Shown: positions 15,525 to 21,726, counted from the stretch's first letter. The stretch: DNA of 23,669 nt from Parcubacteria group bacterium (GCA_020063075.1 JAGUVE010000087.1:1-23669); one strand, 5' to 3'. Numbers and translations are program-made. The notes: generated by a model from the letters alone, not told the origin.

Positions 15525-16193
15525 TTATTCTTTGAAAATTTCTTTTTCTAATTTTTTAGCTTCCTGAATAAAAAAATTTTTCCATTCGTTGTGGTTAATT
15601 TTTTTAAGCATTCGGGGGTAATCTTTGACTTCAATGGCTTTAATAAGTTGAGCGCCTAATTGAATGGGATCAATATGCCAGTCAAATTTTGCCTTAGCCT
15701 CAATCAAAAGTTTCTCAAAAGTATATCCTTTTTCTCTAATGACAAAATAAATATCTATAAAATCACGGGCCCGAGCTTTCATTGAGATGGTGTGAACTTT
15801 ATTAACAGCTATATCATAAAGGCTATCCACGCTAATCCTTTTATACCTTAATCCTTTTTCTATTCGAGGAAAGGGATAATAATTAAAATCGACTTTCAAA
15901 AACTTTTCTTGATTAAAAAAAAGGTAAAAACTATGTAACCCTAAAAATTTTCGGTAATCGATTTTAACCAGTTTTAGCTTTCTTTTAATTTTACCAATAA
16001 ACCTCTCAATGCTTGGCAAATGAATTTCTTGTTGGCTAAAAAAATCTAAATCTTCAGAAATCCGATGAAATAAATAAAAAGCAGCTAAAGGAGTACCACC
16101 AGTAAAATAAAATTTGCGAATTAAATAATCCTCTTTTGAAAATAAATTTAAGACTTTTTCTTGTTCAGGGGTAATAATTTTTTCTTTGGCCAT
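15525..16193 (-). CDS. AbiEii-like nucleotidyltransferase, module 2 (putative toxin)
   Basis: This 222-residue paralogue of the module 1 enzyme has core FTGGTPLAAFYLFHRISEDL followed by DFF (Asp48 and Asp50 of the D-x-D). Its third-acid strand is LKVDFNYYPFPRIE, and the helix has DIAVNKVHTI...RDFIDIYFVI. Identity to module 1 is concentrated in these motifs; the rest has drifted, so the duplication is old or the copies arrived separately. The ATG lies inside the 3' end of the small partner gene with a 46-nt overlap in another frame, tying their translation together. A nucleotidyltransferase toxin is the best guess; the target is not known. Confidence 0.82.
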   Translation of the reverse strand: MAKEKIITPEQEKVLNLFSKEDYLIRKFYFTGGTPLAAFYLFHRISEDLDFFSQQEIHLPSIERFIGKIKRKLKLVKIDYRKFLGLHSFYLFFNQEKFLKVDFNYYPFPRIEKGLRYKRISVDSLYDIAVNKVHTISMKARARDFIDIYFVIREKGYTFEKLLIEAKAKFDWHIDPIQLGAQLIKAIEVKDYPRMLKKINHNEWKNFFIQEAKKLEKEIFKE

Positions 16194-16381
16194 AATAAAA
16201 ATTCCAAAAATCTTTTAGTTTCCGGGTCCAAAAATAATTTCTTCCAATATTTTCTGACTAATTTCTCACTTAACTTTTCCTTACCCAATCCCCAATTTAT
16301 CATCTGTTCTAATTTCCAGATTCTGTAACCTTTGGGGTCTTCTTTTTTAAATTTTTTTTCGTCAACACTCCAATTGTACAT
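16148..16381 (-). CDS. Small partner protein of nucleotidyltransferase module 2
   Basis: This 77-residue basic protein (MYNWSVDEKKFKKEDP...) shares its plan with the module 1 partner: a tryptophan near the N-terminus, an LEQMINWG helix, VRKYWKKLFLDP, and a hydrophobic C-terminal helix. The lysine-rich tail (about residues 66-77) is encoded in the region that overlaps the nucleotidyltransferase start. No known DNA-binding motif is recognisable by eye. Order and coupling suggest antitoxin or accessory partner; function unproven. Confidence 0.72.
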   Translation of the reverse strand: MYNWSVDEKKFKKEDPKGYRIWKLEQMINWGLGKEKLSEKLVRKYWKKLFLDPETKRFLEFLLWPKKKLLPLNKKKS

Positions 16382-16404
16382 AAGTTTTTATTTTAATATT
16401 TTTA

Positions 16405-16428
16405 CTCCAAAAAACCGAAAAGTAGAAA
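16405..16428 (-). promoter_or_regulatory. Conserved box upstream of module 2
   Basis: This is the counterpart of 14617-14639: TTTCTACTTTTCGG then TTTTTTGGAG on the minus strand. It starts 4 nt after the stop of the 88-residue gene and ends 24 nt before the small partner's ATG. The GGAG end is too far from the ATG to be its ribosome binding site. Confidence 0.6.
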
Positions 16429-16431
16429 AAA

Positions 16432-16698
16432 TTAAAAATCAAAATTCAGAATTTCTTCGTAGGGTTTTCCGATAAAATCTTTCAATTTTTTAGCGACTAA
16501 GTTTAATTCCCTTTGGCCTTCTAAGTTTTTAGCTCTGATTTCAGCAATATATCGGTTTTTAAAATATAAAACCAATTTTACATCTGAAAAATCAAATTTT
16601 TCAATTATAGATTTTACCGGGGAAGAATAGACGTCTGACCCGTCTGGCAAGGTTGGAAATTTTTGATATGTTAAATTTTTGCTCGTCTTTACATTCAT
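16432..16698 (-). CDS. Hypothetical protein, 88 residues
   Basis: I do not recognise this small soluble protein. It begins MNVKTSKNLTYQKFPTLPDG and has a predicted alternation of strand (VKLVLYFKNRYIAEIRAKN) and helix (ELNLVAKKLKDFIGKPYEEI), suggesting one compact alpha/beta domain. No cysteines, membrane segment or catalytic motif are seen. It has its own good promoter (16717-16744), so it heads a transcription unit that may continue into nucleotidyltransferase module 2. Confidence 0.65.
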   Translation of the reverse strand: MNVKTSKNLTYQKFPTLPDGSDVYSSPVKSIIEKFDFSDVKLVLYFKNRYIAEIRAKNLEGQRELNLVAKKLKDFIGKPYEEILNFDF

Positions 16699-16716
16699 AT
16701 GCTCTAATATATCTTA

Positions 16717-16744
16717 ATTCTAACCTTATGAACTCAAATGTCAA
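16717..16744 (-). promoter_or_regulatory. Sigma-70-type promoter for the 88-residue gene
   Basis: On the minus strand a perfect -35 TTGACA (16739-16744) is followed after 16 bp by TAGAAT (16717-16722), five of six matches to the -10 consensus. The -35 overlaps the CofE stop codon. Predicted transcription starts about a dozen bases before the ATG at 16698. A TATATT seven bases from the ATG is an alternative -10 that would give a leaderless message. Confidence 0.65.
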
Positions 16745-17490
16745 TTATTCCTACTTCTCTTCCATTTGTCTGAAGATAATAAAGGCGCATAAATATCTTC
16801 CTCTCTTTTTATTTCTAAAGGGTTAAGTTTTCCTGAATCAAAGTCGTCAAATTTGACAAGGTCAATGCCTTCAATGAGCGCAATCGGCGTCTGTTCTTTT
16901 CCTTCGCCCATGGCTAAGGTGGCGGCTGCGGCTAAAGAGTCGGCGATGTTTAATTGAGAAATTTTCATTTTTCTGCCAAAAATATCTTTTTTCCCTCGAT
17001 AATCTTTTAGAGGACGGAAGCCGTAGTAGGAAATTGATATTCCCAAGGTTCCCGCTCTCAGTGGAATACAGTGACTGTCTGAAATTATGACTCCGAAATT
17101 TTTTAAGCCATAATTTTTCTTAATAAATTTATAAATTTTTTTTGCCGCTGAAAATGGAGATTTTGGCCAGAGAATATAATATCCATTAGCGTTGCTTTCA
17201 TCTATGCCGGCGGTGGGAATAAGGGTATTATTTTTAATTGTTAAAATGGCGCAGCCCTTTGGCGCCTGCTCTCTTTCTAGATATAATTCGGCTTCTTTTT
17301 TAATCAAATCGTCTTTATTTTTAATTAAATTCATTTTTTTGCATCTGCCCTGCCAAATTGAAACAATTTTTGAAGTAAAAACAATTATTGATTTCTCTTT
17401 CAGTTCAAACGGGGTTTCTTTAATAAGAGAAAATAAATTGTCTTTTGGCGGAAGAAAAACCCTAGCCCTGATTGGTTTAACTAAAAACAT
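16741..17490 (-). CDS. CofE-like (F420-0:L-glutamate ligase family) gamma-glutamyl ligase
   Basis: This 249-residue protein has the family's GTP/substrate motifs: VFTSKIVSIWQGR (37-49), AGIDESNA (94-101), SDSHCIPLRAGTLGISISYYG (137-157), PLKDYRGKKDIFGRKM, and a late TPIALIEGID. CofE joins glutamates to coenzyme F420-0. The CIPLRAG version replaces the usual GRPWR-type sequence and fits the divergent branch found in Patescibacteria, sometimes called putative folate-metabolism gamma-glutamate ligase. No other F420 gene is visible, so the true acceptor is open: folate-like cofactor, peptide or wall precursor. The start lies one base after the malic enzyme stop, so the two are co-transcribed. Confidence 0.8.
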   Translation of the reverse strand: MFLVKPIRARVFLPPKDNLFSLIKETPFELKEKSIIVFTSKIVSIWQGRCKKMNLIKNKDDLIKKEAELYLEREQAPKGCAILTIKNNTLIPTAGIDESNANGYYILWPKSPFSAAKKIYKFIKKNYGLKNFGVIISDSHCIPLRAGTLGISISYYGFRPLKDYRGKKDIFGRKMKISQLNIADSLAAAATLAMGEGKEQTPIALIEGIDLVKFDDFDSGKLNPLEIKREEDIYAPLLSSDKWKRSRNN

Positions 17491-17491
17491 A

Positions 17492-18619
17492 TTATTTTTC
17501 TTTAATGCAGGCGACTATTGTTTTTACTAATCTTTTATCAAAAGTGCTGGGAACGATGTAAGATGGGGTGGGATTTTTAATTAGAGAAGCGATTGCTTTG
17601 GCGATTTTGAATTCCAGTTCCAAGTTCATTCTCTTTCTCGTTTTCAAAAGCCCCTTAAAAACGCCGGGGAAAACAAGGACATTATTAATTTGATTTGGAT
17701 AGTCGGGTCGGCCGGCGGCATATATATAATCTTTAGTCGCTTTTTCTATCTCTCTTGGAAGAATTTCCGGCTTAGGGTTGGAAATTGCAAAAATTATTGG
17801 GTTTTCCCGCATCTGTTTTATATTAGAACTATTTAAAAGCCCTGCCTTGCCGGTAACACCAATAAAAACATCGCTTCCTTTGATTGCCTCTTTTAATCCT
17901 CCTTTTAAATTTTCTTTATTGGTAAATTTGGCAATTTCTTTCTGGTATTTGTTGTCTTCCTTTCTGCTTCTAAATATTATTCCCTTTATATCAAAAACAA
18001 TTATGTTTTTTAAGCCAATATAATTTAAAATTTTAAATATCCCATAGCCGCCAGCGCCAGAGCCCCCAAGACAAATCCTTGCTTTCTCTAATTTTTTCCC
18101 TACGAGATTCAAGGCATTAAAAAGAGCGGCTAAAACCGCTATTGCTATGCCCTGCTGGTCGTCGTGAAAAACAATTAAATCCCTTTTTTCCAATTCTTCC
18201 ATAATGGCGAAACATTTTGGCGACTGGATGTCTTCAATGTTAAAAGCCGAAAAATTGGGAGACAAAATTTCAATTGTTTTTATTATTTCTTGGACTTTTT
18301 TTGTTTTTAGACAAAGAGGGTAAGCGTCCACCCCGGCAAGAAATTTCAAAAGCAATGCCTTACCTTCCATTATCGGCAGCGATGCCTCTGGAATTGAATC
18401 GCCAACTCCTATGGTTCTTGAACCGTCGGTAATAATAGCGACATTATTTCCTCTACCTGTATATTCAAATGATTTTTCCGGGTTCTTTGAAATTTCTCTT
18501 GCCGGCTCCGCTATGCCCGGAGTATAAATTAAAGGAAAATTTTCTTTTGAGACATTTATTTTCGGCTTGATTTCAATTTTTCCCCTTAATTCTCTGTGAA
18601 GTTTTAGCGCTTTGGTCAT
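17492..18619 (-). CDS. NAD(P)-dependent malic enzyme
   Basis: This 375-residue protein matches the short bacterial malic enzyme: IYTPGIAEPA with catalytic Tyr32, LPIMEGKALLLK with catalytic Lys87, metal-binding FNIEDIQSPKCF (Glu129, Asp130) and FHDDQQG (Asp153, Asp154), nucleotide-binding GGSGAGG (185-191), and GRPDYPNQINNVLVFPG. It decarboxylates malate to pyruvate with reduction of NAD or NADP. Two changes from common forms are HDDQQGIA in place of HDDQHGTA and GGSGAGG in place of GAGAAG. In a small genome it may supply pyruvate or reducing power. It is the first gene of the minus block, divergent from the plus-strand gene at 18707 with an 87-nt shared promoter region. Confidence 0.94.
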   Translation of the reverse strand: MTKALKLHRELRGKIEIKPKINVSKENFPLIYTPGIAEPAREISKNPEKSFEYTGRGNNVAIITDGSRTIGVGDSIPEASLPIMEGKALLLKFLAGVDAYPLCLKTKKVQEIIKTIEILSPNFSAFNIEDIQSPKCFAIMEELEKRDLIVFHDDQQGIAIAVLAALFNALNLVGKKLEKARICLGGSGAGGYGIFKILNYIGLKNIIVFDIKGIIFRSRKEDNKYQKEIAKFTNKENLKGGLKEAIKGSDVFIGVTGKAGLLNSSNIKQMRENPIIFAISNPKPEILPREIEKATKDYIYAAGRPDYPNQINNVLVFPGVFKGLLKTRKRMNLELEFKIAKAIASLIKNPTPSYIVPSTFDKRLVKTIVACIKEK

Positions 18620-18690
18620 AATTATTTTTTATCTTACCAAATTTTATTTTATTTGACTATGGCTATATTCTTTTTTGCCAAACCAAAAAA

Positions 18691-18699
18691 TGTTATAAT
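18691..18699 (+). promoter_or_regulatory. Extended -10 promoter giving a leaderless transcript
   Basis: TGTTATAAT is a perfect TGn extension with a perfect -10 hexamer (TATAAT at 18694-18699). The ATG of the small membrane protein begins 7 nt later, where transcription would be expected to start. There is no good -35 at 17 bp (a T run), as is usual for extended -10 promoters. This argues that translation starts at 18707 rather than at the upstream in-frame ATG at 18653. Confidence 0.7.
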
Positions 18700-18706
18700 T
18701 TTTAGA

Positions 18707-18949
18707 ATGCAAAGTATTATTTTAATTTTAATCCTAATAATCTTTGCCCTGTATTTGTGGTATGTATTTTCTATTATCTATCATCTCATTAGGTTTGGCA
18801 TCGGCGTTAAACCAAAATTCCTTGCCTTGATTTTCTTCATCGGTTCCGTTTTCCTCTTCCTTTTAGCCGTTTCGGCCTACAGCCAAATCAACTGGGGAGA
18901 AGTTCTAAGGGTTATTTCAGACAAAATAAAGGTTTATTTCCAACCCTGA
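18707..18949 (+). CDS. Small membrane protein, 80 residues
   Basis: Starting at MQSIILILIL, the protein has two hydrophobic helices (about residues 2-24 and 38-60) and a short amphipathic tail ending VISDKIKVYFQP. I chose this ATG because the promoter's -10 lies within the longer reading that starts at 18653. No family is recognised. It lies 8 nt before the PH-domain membrane protein, so the two may work together in the membrane. Confidence 0.72.
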   Translation: MQSIILILILIIFALYLWYVFSIIYHLIRFGIGVKPKFLALIFFIGSVFLFLLAVSAYSQINWGEVLRVISDKIKVYFQP

Positions 18950-18957
18950 CATCTCTT

Positions 18958-19476
18958 ATGCCTCTTTTCTTTACTGCCTCTAAAAATTCATTTGAGGGAC
19001 AGCTCACGGAAGAGAAAACAGTTCTGGCGACAAGAAAACACTGGTTTGTTTTATTTTTCCCATTTTGGGCTTTTTTATTTTTGGCTCTTCTGCCTTTTTT
19101 GATTTATTTTTTTATCAATAATTTCAGCTGGTATAACATTATTTCTTCTCTGTTTTGGTTCTTGGTTATAATTCATTTCTTACTTTTATGGCTCTTGCTA
19201 TTTTACCAAATTATGCTCTATATTCTTACCGTGGCGGTCGTTACCAACAAACGAATAATCAGAATTGACCAAAAAGCATTCTTTATATATGAAAGAAACG
19301 AGATGGAGTTAGACAAAATTCAAGATATTTCGGTAAACATTCAGGGTATCTTTGCCACCTTTTTAGATTTTGGTGACTTACAAGTTCAAACCGCCGGCAC
19401 AATCGTCAAATTCACTTTCCCTCAACTGCCAAACCCTCAGAAAATAAAAGATATTATTATGGGTTTACCCCGTTAG
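18958..19476 (+). CDS. PH-domain (bPH2/YdbS-like) membrane protein, C-terminus cut by an insertion
   Basis: This 172-residue protein has a short cytoplasmic lead, two close membrane helices (about residues 30-52 and 62-90), then a bacterial PH-like domain beginning VTNKRIIRIDQKAFFIYERNEMELDKIQDI, split here by its key TNKR and DKIQDI motifs, and ending GTIVKFTFPQLPNPQKIKDII. The family is membrane-associated and poorly characterised. The last codons and TAG stop come from a palindromic insertion (19464-19506). Without it the frame would run on through about 16 more codons to a TAA overlapping the next gene's start. Confidence 0.82.
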   Translation: MPLFFTASKNSFEGQLTEEKTVLATRKHWFVLFFPFWAFLFLALLPFLIYFFINNFSWYNIISSLFWFLVIIHFLLLWLLLFYQIMLYILTVAVVTNKRIIRIDQKAFFIYERNEMELDKIQDISVNIQGIFATFLDFGDLQVQTAGTIVKFTFPQLPNPQKIKDIIMGLPR

Positions 19477-19506
19477 AAATCATATCACAGATTTCTAACG
19501 CGTTTA
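19464..19506. mobile_element. CCCCGTTAG-type palindromic element at the end of the PH-domain gene, TTTA duplication
   Basis: The 35-bp element at 19468-19502 has perfect 11-bp arms CGTTAGAAATC (19471-19481) and GATTTCTAACG (19490-19500) with an 8-nt loop. It is flanked by direct repeats TTTA at 19464-19467 and 19503-19506. It begins with CCCCGTTAGAA like the larger element at 20985-21114. The element's own TAG ends the upstream gene. As RNA it would form a stable hairpin without a U tract. A second small hairpin (AAGAGA/TCTCTT, 19513-19530) follows. Confidence 0.78.
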
Positions 19507-19549
19507 TCAAATAAGAGAGACAAATCTCTTTCATCGACCAATTGGAATT

Positions 19550-20782
19550 ATGAACTCAAATAATAAGGACCGGAGCGTAATTGAAATAATTATTGTTTTA
19601 ATTGTCGTCAGTTTAATCGGTGGTGGTTTATATTATTATCTTTCAAAACAAATGGAAGTGCCTGAAATTATTGAAAAACCGACGGAAGAAAAAGAAGAAA
19701 TCACTCCCCCACCAGAAGAAGAATTACCGAAAGAAGAGGTGCCGGCGGAAGAAAAACCTGTCAAAAAGCCAGTTGTTCAAAAATGCGCCGATGAAACCCC
19801 TGCTGACCAATGTTCTATCAATAAGCCAAAGTATTGCGAAAATGGAAATTTGATAGATAAATGTAGTGTTTGTGGTTGTAATTTGAACCAAAGTTGTAAT
19901 CCGAATGGAAGTTGTAGCCTATCAAAAACTCAAGTAAATATTATGGCCTATATTCAAACGGGAGTTTCTGGAGTAGATGAAACATCTTACCGAGATTTTA
20001 TTGAAAACATAAATAAATTATATTTTAATAACGATCTTAATATCAAATTTAATATCGGAGGTATTATATGGTATAACCGAGATCAATCATGCGGAACAAA
20101 TTTTTACAACAATGATGTTATAATGTGCGTTGGCCCCGACAAAGGAGGTTATTTAGGACCCCCTTATTATGTTGTCGGCGCCAACACGAACAACCCATTT
20201 GGCTTTTCACCAACGGGAGTTAGGGCTGTATCTCACGAGTTGGCTCATTATCTTGGTTTTCAAGACCTTTATTGGTTAAGATCGCAAGAGCCATTAAAAA
20301 CGCCAAGTAGTTCCGAGATTGAAAATGATTTAATGACTGATCCCTATAACGCTGCAAATGTATTTGGAGAACATGCAAAATATGTTTTAAATTATAACTT
20401 TGAGCGTTTAAGGGTAGGGGGTTCAAACTCAATATTATATCCACGAAGCAGAATAGCTAGTAAGTTGAGGATTAATACCGGTATACCAAATCAAACTTGT
20501 CAGATTTATACTAGAGAACGAGACTACGTTCAATTTAATAGTAAAATTAATACAACCCCGGGTTTGACAAAAATAACTGATAGCTTTGGTAATTTCCAGA
20601 TGAATATTGTCGCCGGCGACCCAGCTGATAATAATTTTGACATTTATTATCTTGATTGTAATGGAAATAATTTTTGGATTAATTCCTTAATGACGGAAGA
20701 TTGTTTTAGACAACAGGGAACGGGGGGAGGGATTTGTAATATCCGGTGTTTGAGTCCCGGGAATTATTGCCAATTTTATTAA
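19550..20782 (+). CDS. Membrane-anchored metzincin-like zinc metalloprotease with Cys-rich stalk
   Basis: This 410-residue protein has an N-terminal membrane helix (about residues 10-30), a Glu/Pro/Lys-rich stalk (about 37-75) and a cysteine module (79-122: CADETPADQCSINKPKYC then CSVCGC). The protease domain follows, with zinc motif HELAHYLGFQD (His229, Glu230, His233, Asp239) and a Met turn at NDLMTDP (Met262). HExxHxxGxxD with a downstream Met is the metzincin pattern with Asp as third ligand. The C-terminal part adds further cysteines and may be a beta domain. It should act outside the cell on proteins of the envelope or a neighbour; the substrate is not known. No Shine-Dalgarno is visible. 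Confidence 0.85.
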   Translation: MNSNNKDRSVIEIIIVLIVVSLIGGGLYYYLSKQMEVPEIIEKPTEEKEEITPPPEEELPKEEVPAEEKPVKKPVVQKCADETPADQCSINKPKYCENGNLIDKCSVCGCNLNQSCNPNGSCSLSKTQVNIMAYIQTGVSGVDETSYRDFIENINKLYFNNDLNIKFNIGGIIWYNRDQSCGTNFYNNDVIMCVGPDKGGYLGPPYYVVGANTNNPFGFSPTGVRAVSHELAHYLGFQDLYWLRSQEPLKTPSSSEIENDLMTDPYNAANVFGEHAKYVLNYNFERLRVGGSNSILYPRSRIASKLRINTGIPNQTCQIYTRERDYVQFNSKINTTPGLTKITDSFGNFQMNIVAGDPADNNFDIYYLDCNGNNFWINSLMTEDCFRQQGTGGGICNIRCLSPGNYCQFY

Positions 20783-20827
20783 TAAAATGACTATCGGACA
20801 TGCGATGTCCAATTATCATAAGGACTT

Positions 20828-20859
20828 GTCCCGTAGTAGAACTTCGTTCACTACGGGAC
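20828..20859. repeat. Palindrome B: 14-bp stem with one bulged base
   Basis: GTCCCGTAGT (20828-20837) pairs perfectly with ACTACGGGAC (20850-20859). Inside, GAAC (20839-20842) pairs with GTTC (20846-20849) around TTC, leaving A20838 bulged. The ends (CCCGTAGTAGAA / TTCACTACGGG) match those of cruciform C next to it, so they form one sequence family. Confidence 0.8.
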
Positions 20860-20863
20860 TGTG

Positions 20864-20943
20864 CCCAGTAGTAGAATTTGGACAAGTGTTTTGCAGAGCA
20901 AAACACTTACGATGCCGAAGGCAGTCCAAATTTCACTACTGGG
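20864..20943. repeat. Cruciform C: 20-bp outer stem enclosing two hairpins
   Basis: The outer arms 20864-20883 and 20924-20943 (CCCAGTAGT...ATTTGGAC) pair with only two central mismatches. Enclosed are AAGTGTTTTGC (20884-20894) with GCAAAACACTT (20898-20908), a perfect 11-bp hairpin, and TGCC-GAA-GGCA (20913-20923). The result is a closed three-way junction. The nested form suggests insertion of palindromes into a palindrome. Confidence 0.8.
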
Positions 20944-20980
20944 TTGCTAAAATAGTATATTTTTGTTATCCTTAAGGAGA

Positions 20981-21118
20981 TGAACCCCGTTAGAAGTCTT
21001 TGGCATAAAATTTTCCAAAGAAAAATTTTATGCCGGGCACTAAACGGGGCTCAATGAATATAAAAGGTCTGTTCGAAATTCTATGTGTTATATAAGGACA
21101 GACTTCTAACGGGGTGAA
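20981..21118. mobile_element. 130-bp CCCCGTTAG-type palindromic element at the start codon, TGAA duplication
   Basis: The element at 20985-21114 has perfect 15-bp ends CCCCGTTAGAAGTCT (20985-20999) and AGACTTCTAACGGGG (21100-21114). It is flanked by direct repeats TGAA at 20981-20984 and 21115-21118. An inner perfect 13-bp hairpin GGCATAAAATTTT/AAAATTTTATGCC (21002-21014, 21022-21034) is followed by CTAAACGGGG (21040-21049), a second possible partner for the left end. Taking out the element and one TGAA gives ATGAAAAAACTTG, a normal MKKL start. With the element in place the start codon is GTG. Confidence 0.8.
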
Positions 21119-21491
21119 AAAACTTGTTATTCAAATCGTTGCTGGAATCGTCGGAATATATTTGGCCGAAAAATTTGTTCCCGGGGTTTCTTTAGAAATC
21201 ATCCCCGGTCAAAGTTCGTTTTGGGGAATAACATTAACAGCTTTTTGGCAAATTTTAATTTTTGTTGGGGCTGTTTTGGGATTACTTAATTTTCTCCTAA
21301 AACCCCTTTTGAGAATAATCACTTTCCCACTAAGGGTGTTGACGCTTGGACTTTTTGGTTTCGTTCTCAATATGTTTTTGGTCTGGCTTGTTGATATTTT
21401 ATTCTTAGAGCTCGAAATTCAGGGCTTAATTCCCCTATTCTGGACAACTTTGATTGTTTGGCTGATAAGTATTATTTTAGGGTTAATGTAA
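21114..21491 (+). CDS. Phage-holin-like (PF04020-type) four-helix membrane protein
   Basis: This 125-residue protein has four membrane helices and the family's central motif LLNFLLKPLLRIITFPLRVL then TLGLFGFVLN. Proteins of this type, named after a mycobacterial phage holin, are widespread in bacteria and are usually not phage genes; their role in the membrane is unclear. The GTG start at 21114 is formed by the last G of the palindromic element plus the duplicated TGAA. The original start was very likely ATG. The AAGGAG at 20974-20979 is now 134 nt upstream in linear distance but is brought next to the GTG if the 15-bp outer stem folds. Confidence 0.88.
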   Translation: MKKLVIQIVAGIVGIYLAEKFVPGVSLEIIPGQSSFWGITLTAFWQILIFVGAVLGLLNFLLKPLLRIITFPLRVLTLGLFGFVLNMFLVWLVDILFLELEIQGLIPLFWTTLIVWLISIILGLM

Positions 21492-21510
21492 GTCCCAGTG
21501 TAATACCACT

Positions 21511-21726
21511 ATGGAGAACTTTCTGCCATTTACTCAAATTATAGTTGCTGTTCTTTTGATTATCCTTATTCTTTTACAGCAAAGGGGCACGGCTTTGGGC
21601 TCCGCCTTCGGAGGTGAGGGCGGTTTCTATTCTACCCGACGCGGCATTCAGAAAAAAATTTTTTTGGCTACCTGCATCCTGGGAGCCGCTTTTTTATTAT
21701 TAGCTCTGTTAAATCTCGCCTTCTGA
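21511..21726 (+). CDS. secG: Preprotein translocase subunit SecG
   Basis: The 71-residue protein has the SecG layout: one helix (about residues 5-22) ending ILLQQRGTALGSAFGGEGG (loop with the family's Gln-x-x-G and glycine-rich motif), then YSTRRGIQKK and a second helix (about 50-70). SecG sits beside SecYE and aids insertion of preproteins driven by SecA. It lies 19 nt after the PF04020-type gene and is followed closely by the peptide-binding protein, so the three are probably co-transcribed. No ribosome binding site is visible. Confidence 0.93.
   Translation: MENFLPFTQIIVAVLLIILILLQQRGTALGSAFGGEGGFYSTRRGIQKKIFLATCILGAAFLLLALLNLAF

Larger units (their letters stand above)
20783..21113. other. 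331-nt gene-free stretch made of nested palindromes
   Basis: I see no credible gene here. From left to right it holds hairpin GGACAT-GCG-ATGTCC (20796-20810), palindrome B (20828-20859), cruciform C (20864-20943), an AT-rich spacer (20948-20973), AAGGAG (20974-20979) and the first 129 bases of the 130-bp CCCCGTTAG element (20985-21114). The short reading frames across it are by-products of the palindromes. Confidence 0.85.

Noticed and set aside
18653..18706. Upstream ATG giving a 98-residue version of the small membrane protein
   Set aside because: The promoter's -10 lies within that extension, so the transcript would not include it.
20942..20973. Promoter TTGCTA-N17-TATCCT before the PF04020-type gene
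   Set aside because: The -10 match is poor and overlaps the end of a palindrome; not strong enough to call.
20787..20975. Open frames of about 62-66 residues on both strands across the palindromes
   Set aside because: They arise from the inverted repeats themselves (similar peptides on both strands) and have no ribosome site or family.
20980..21055. Short frame MNPVRSLWHK... after AAGGAG
   Set aside because: It is the element read from the old ATG; the Shine-Dalgarno touches the ATG and the peptide has no support beyond the insertion.
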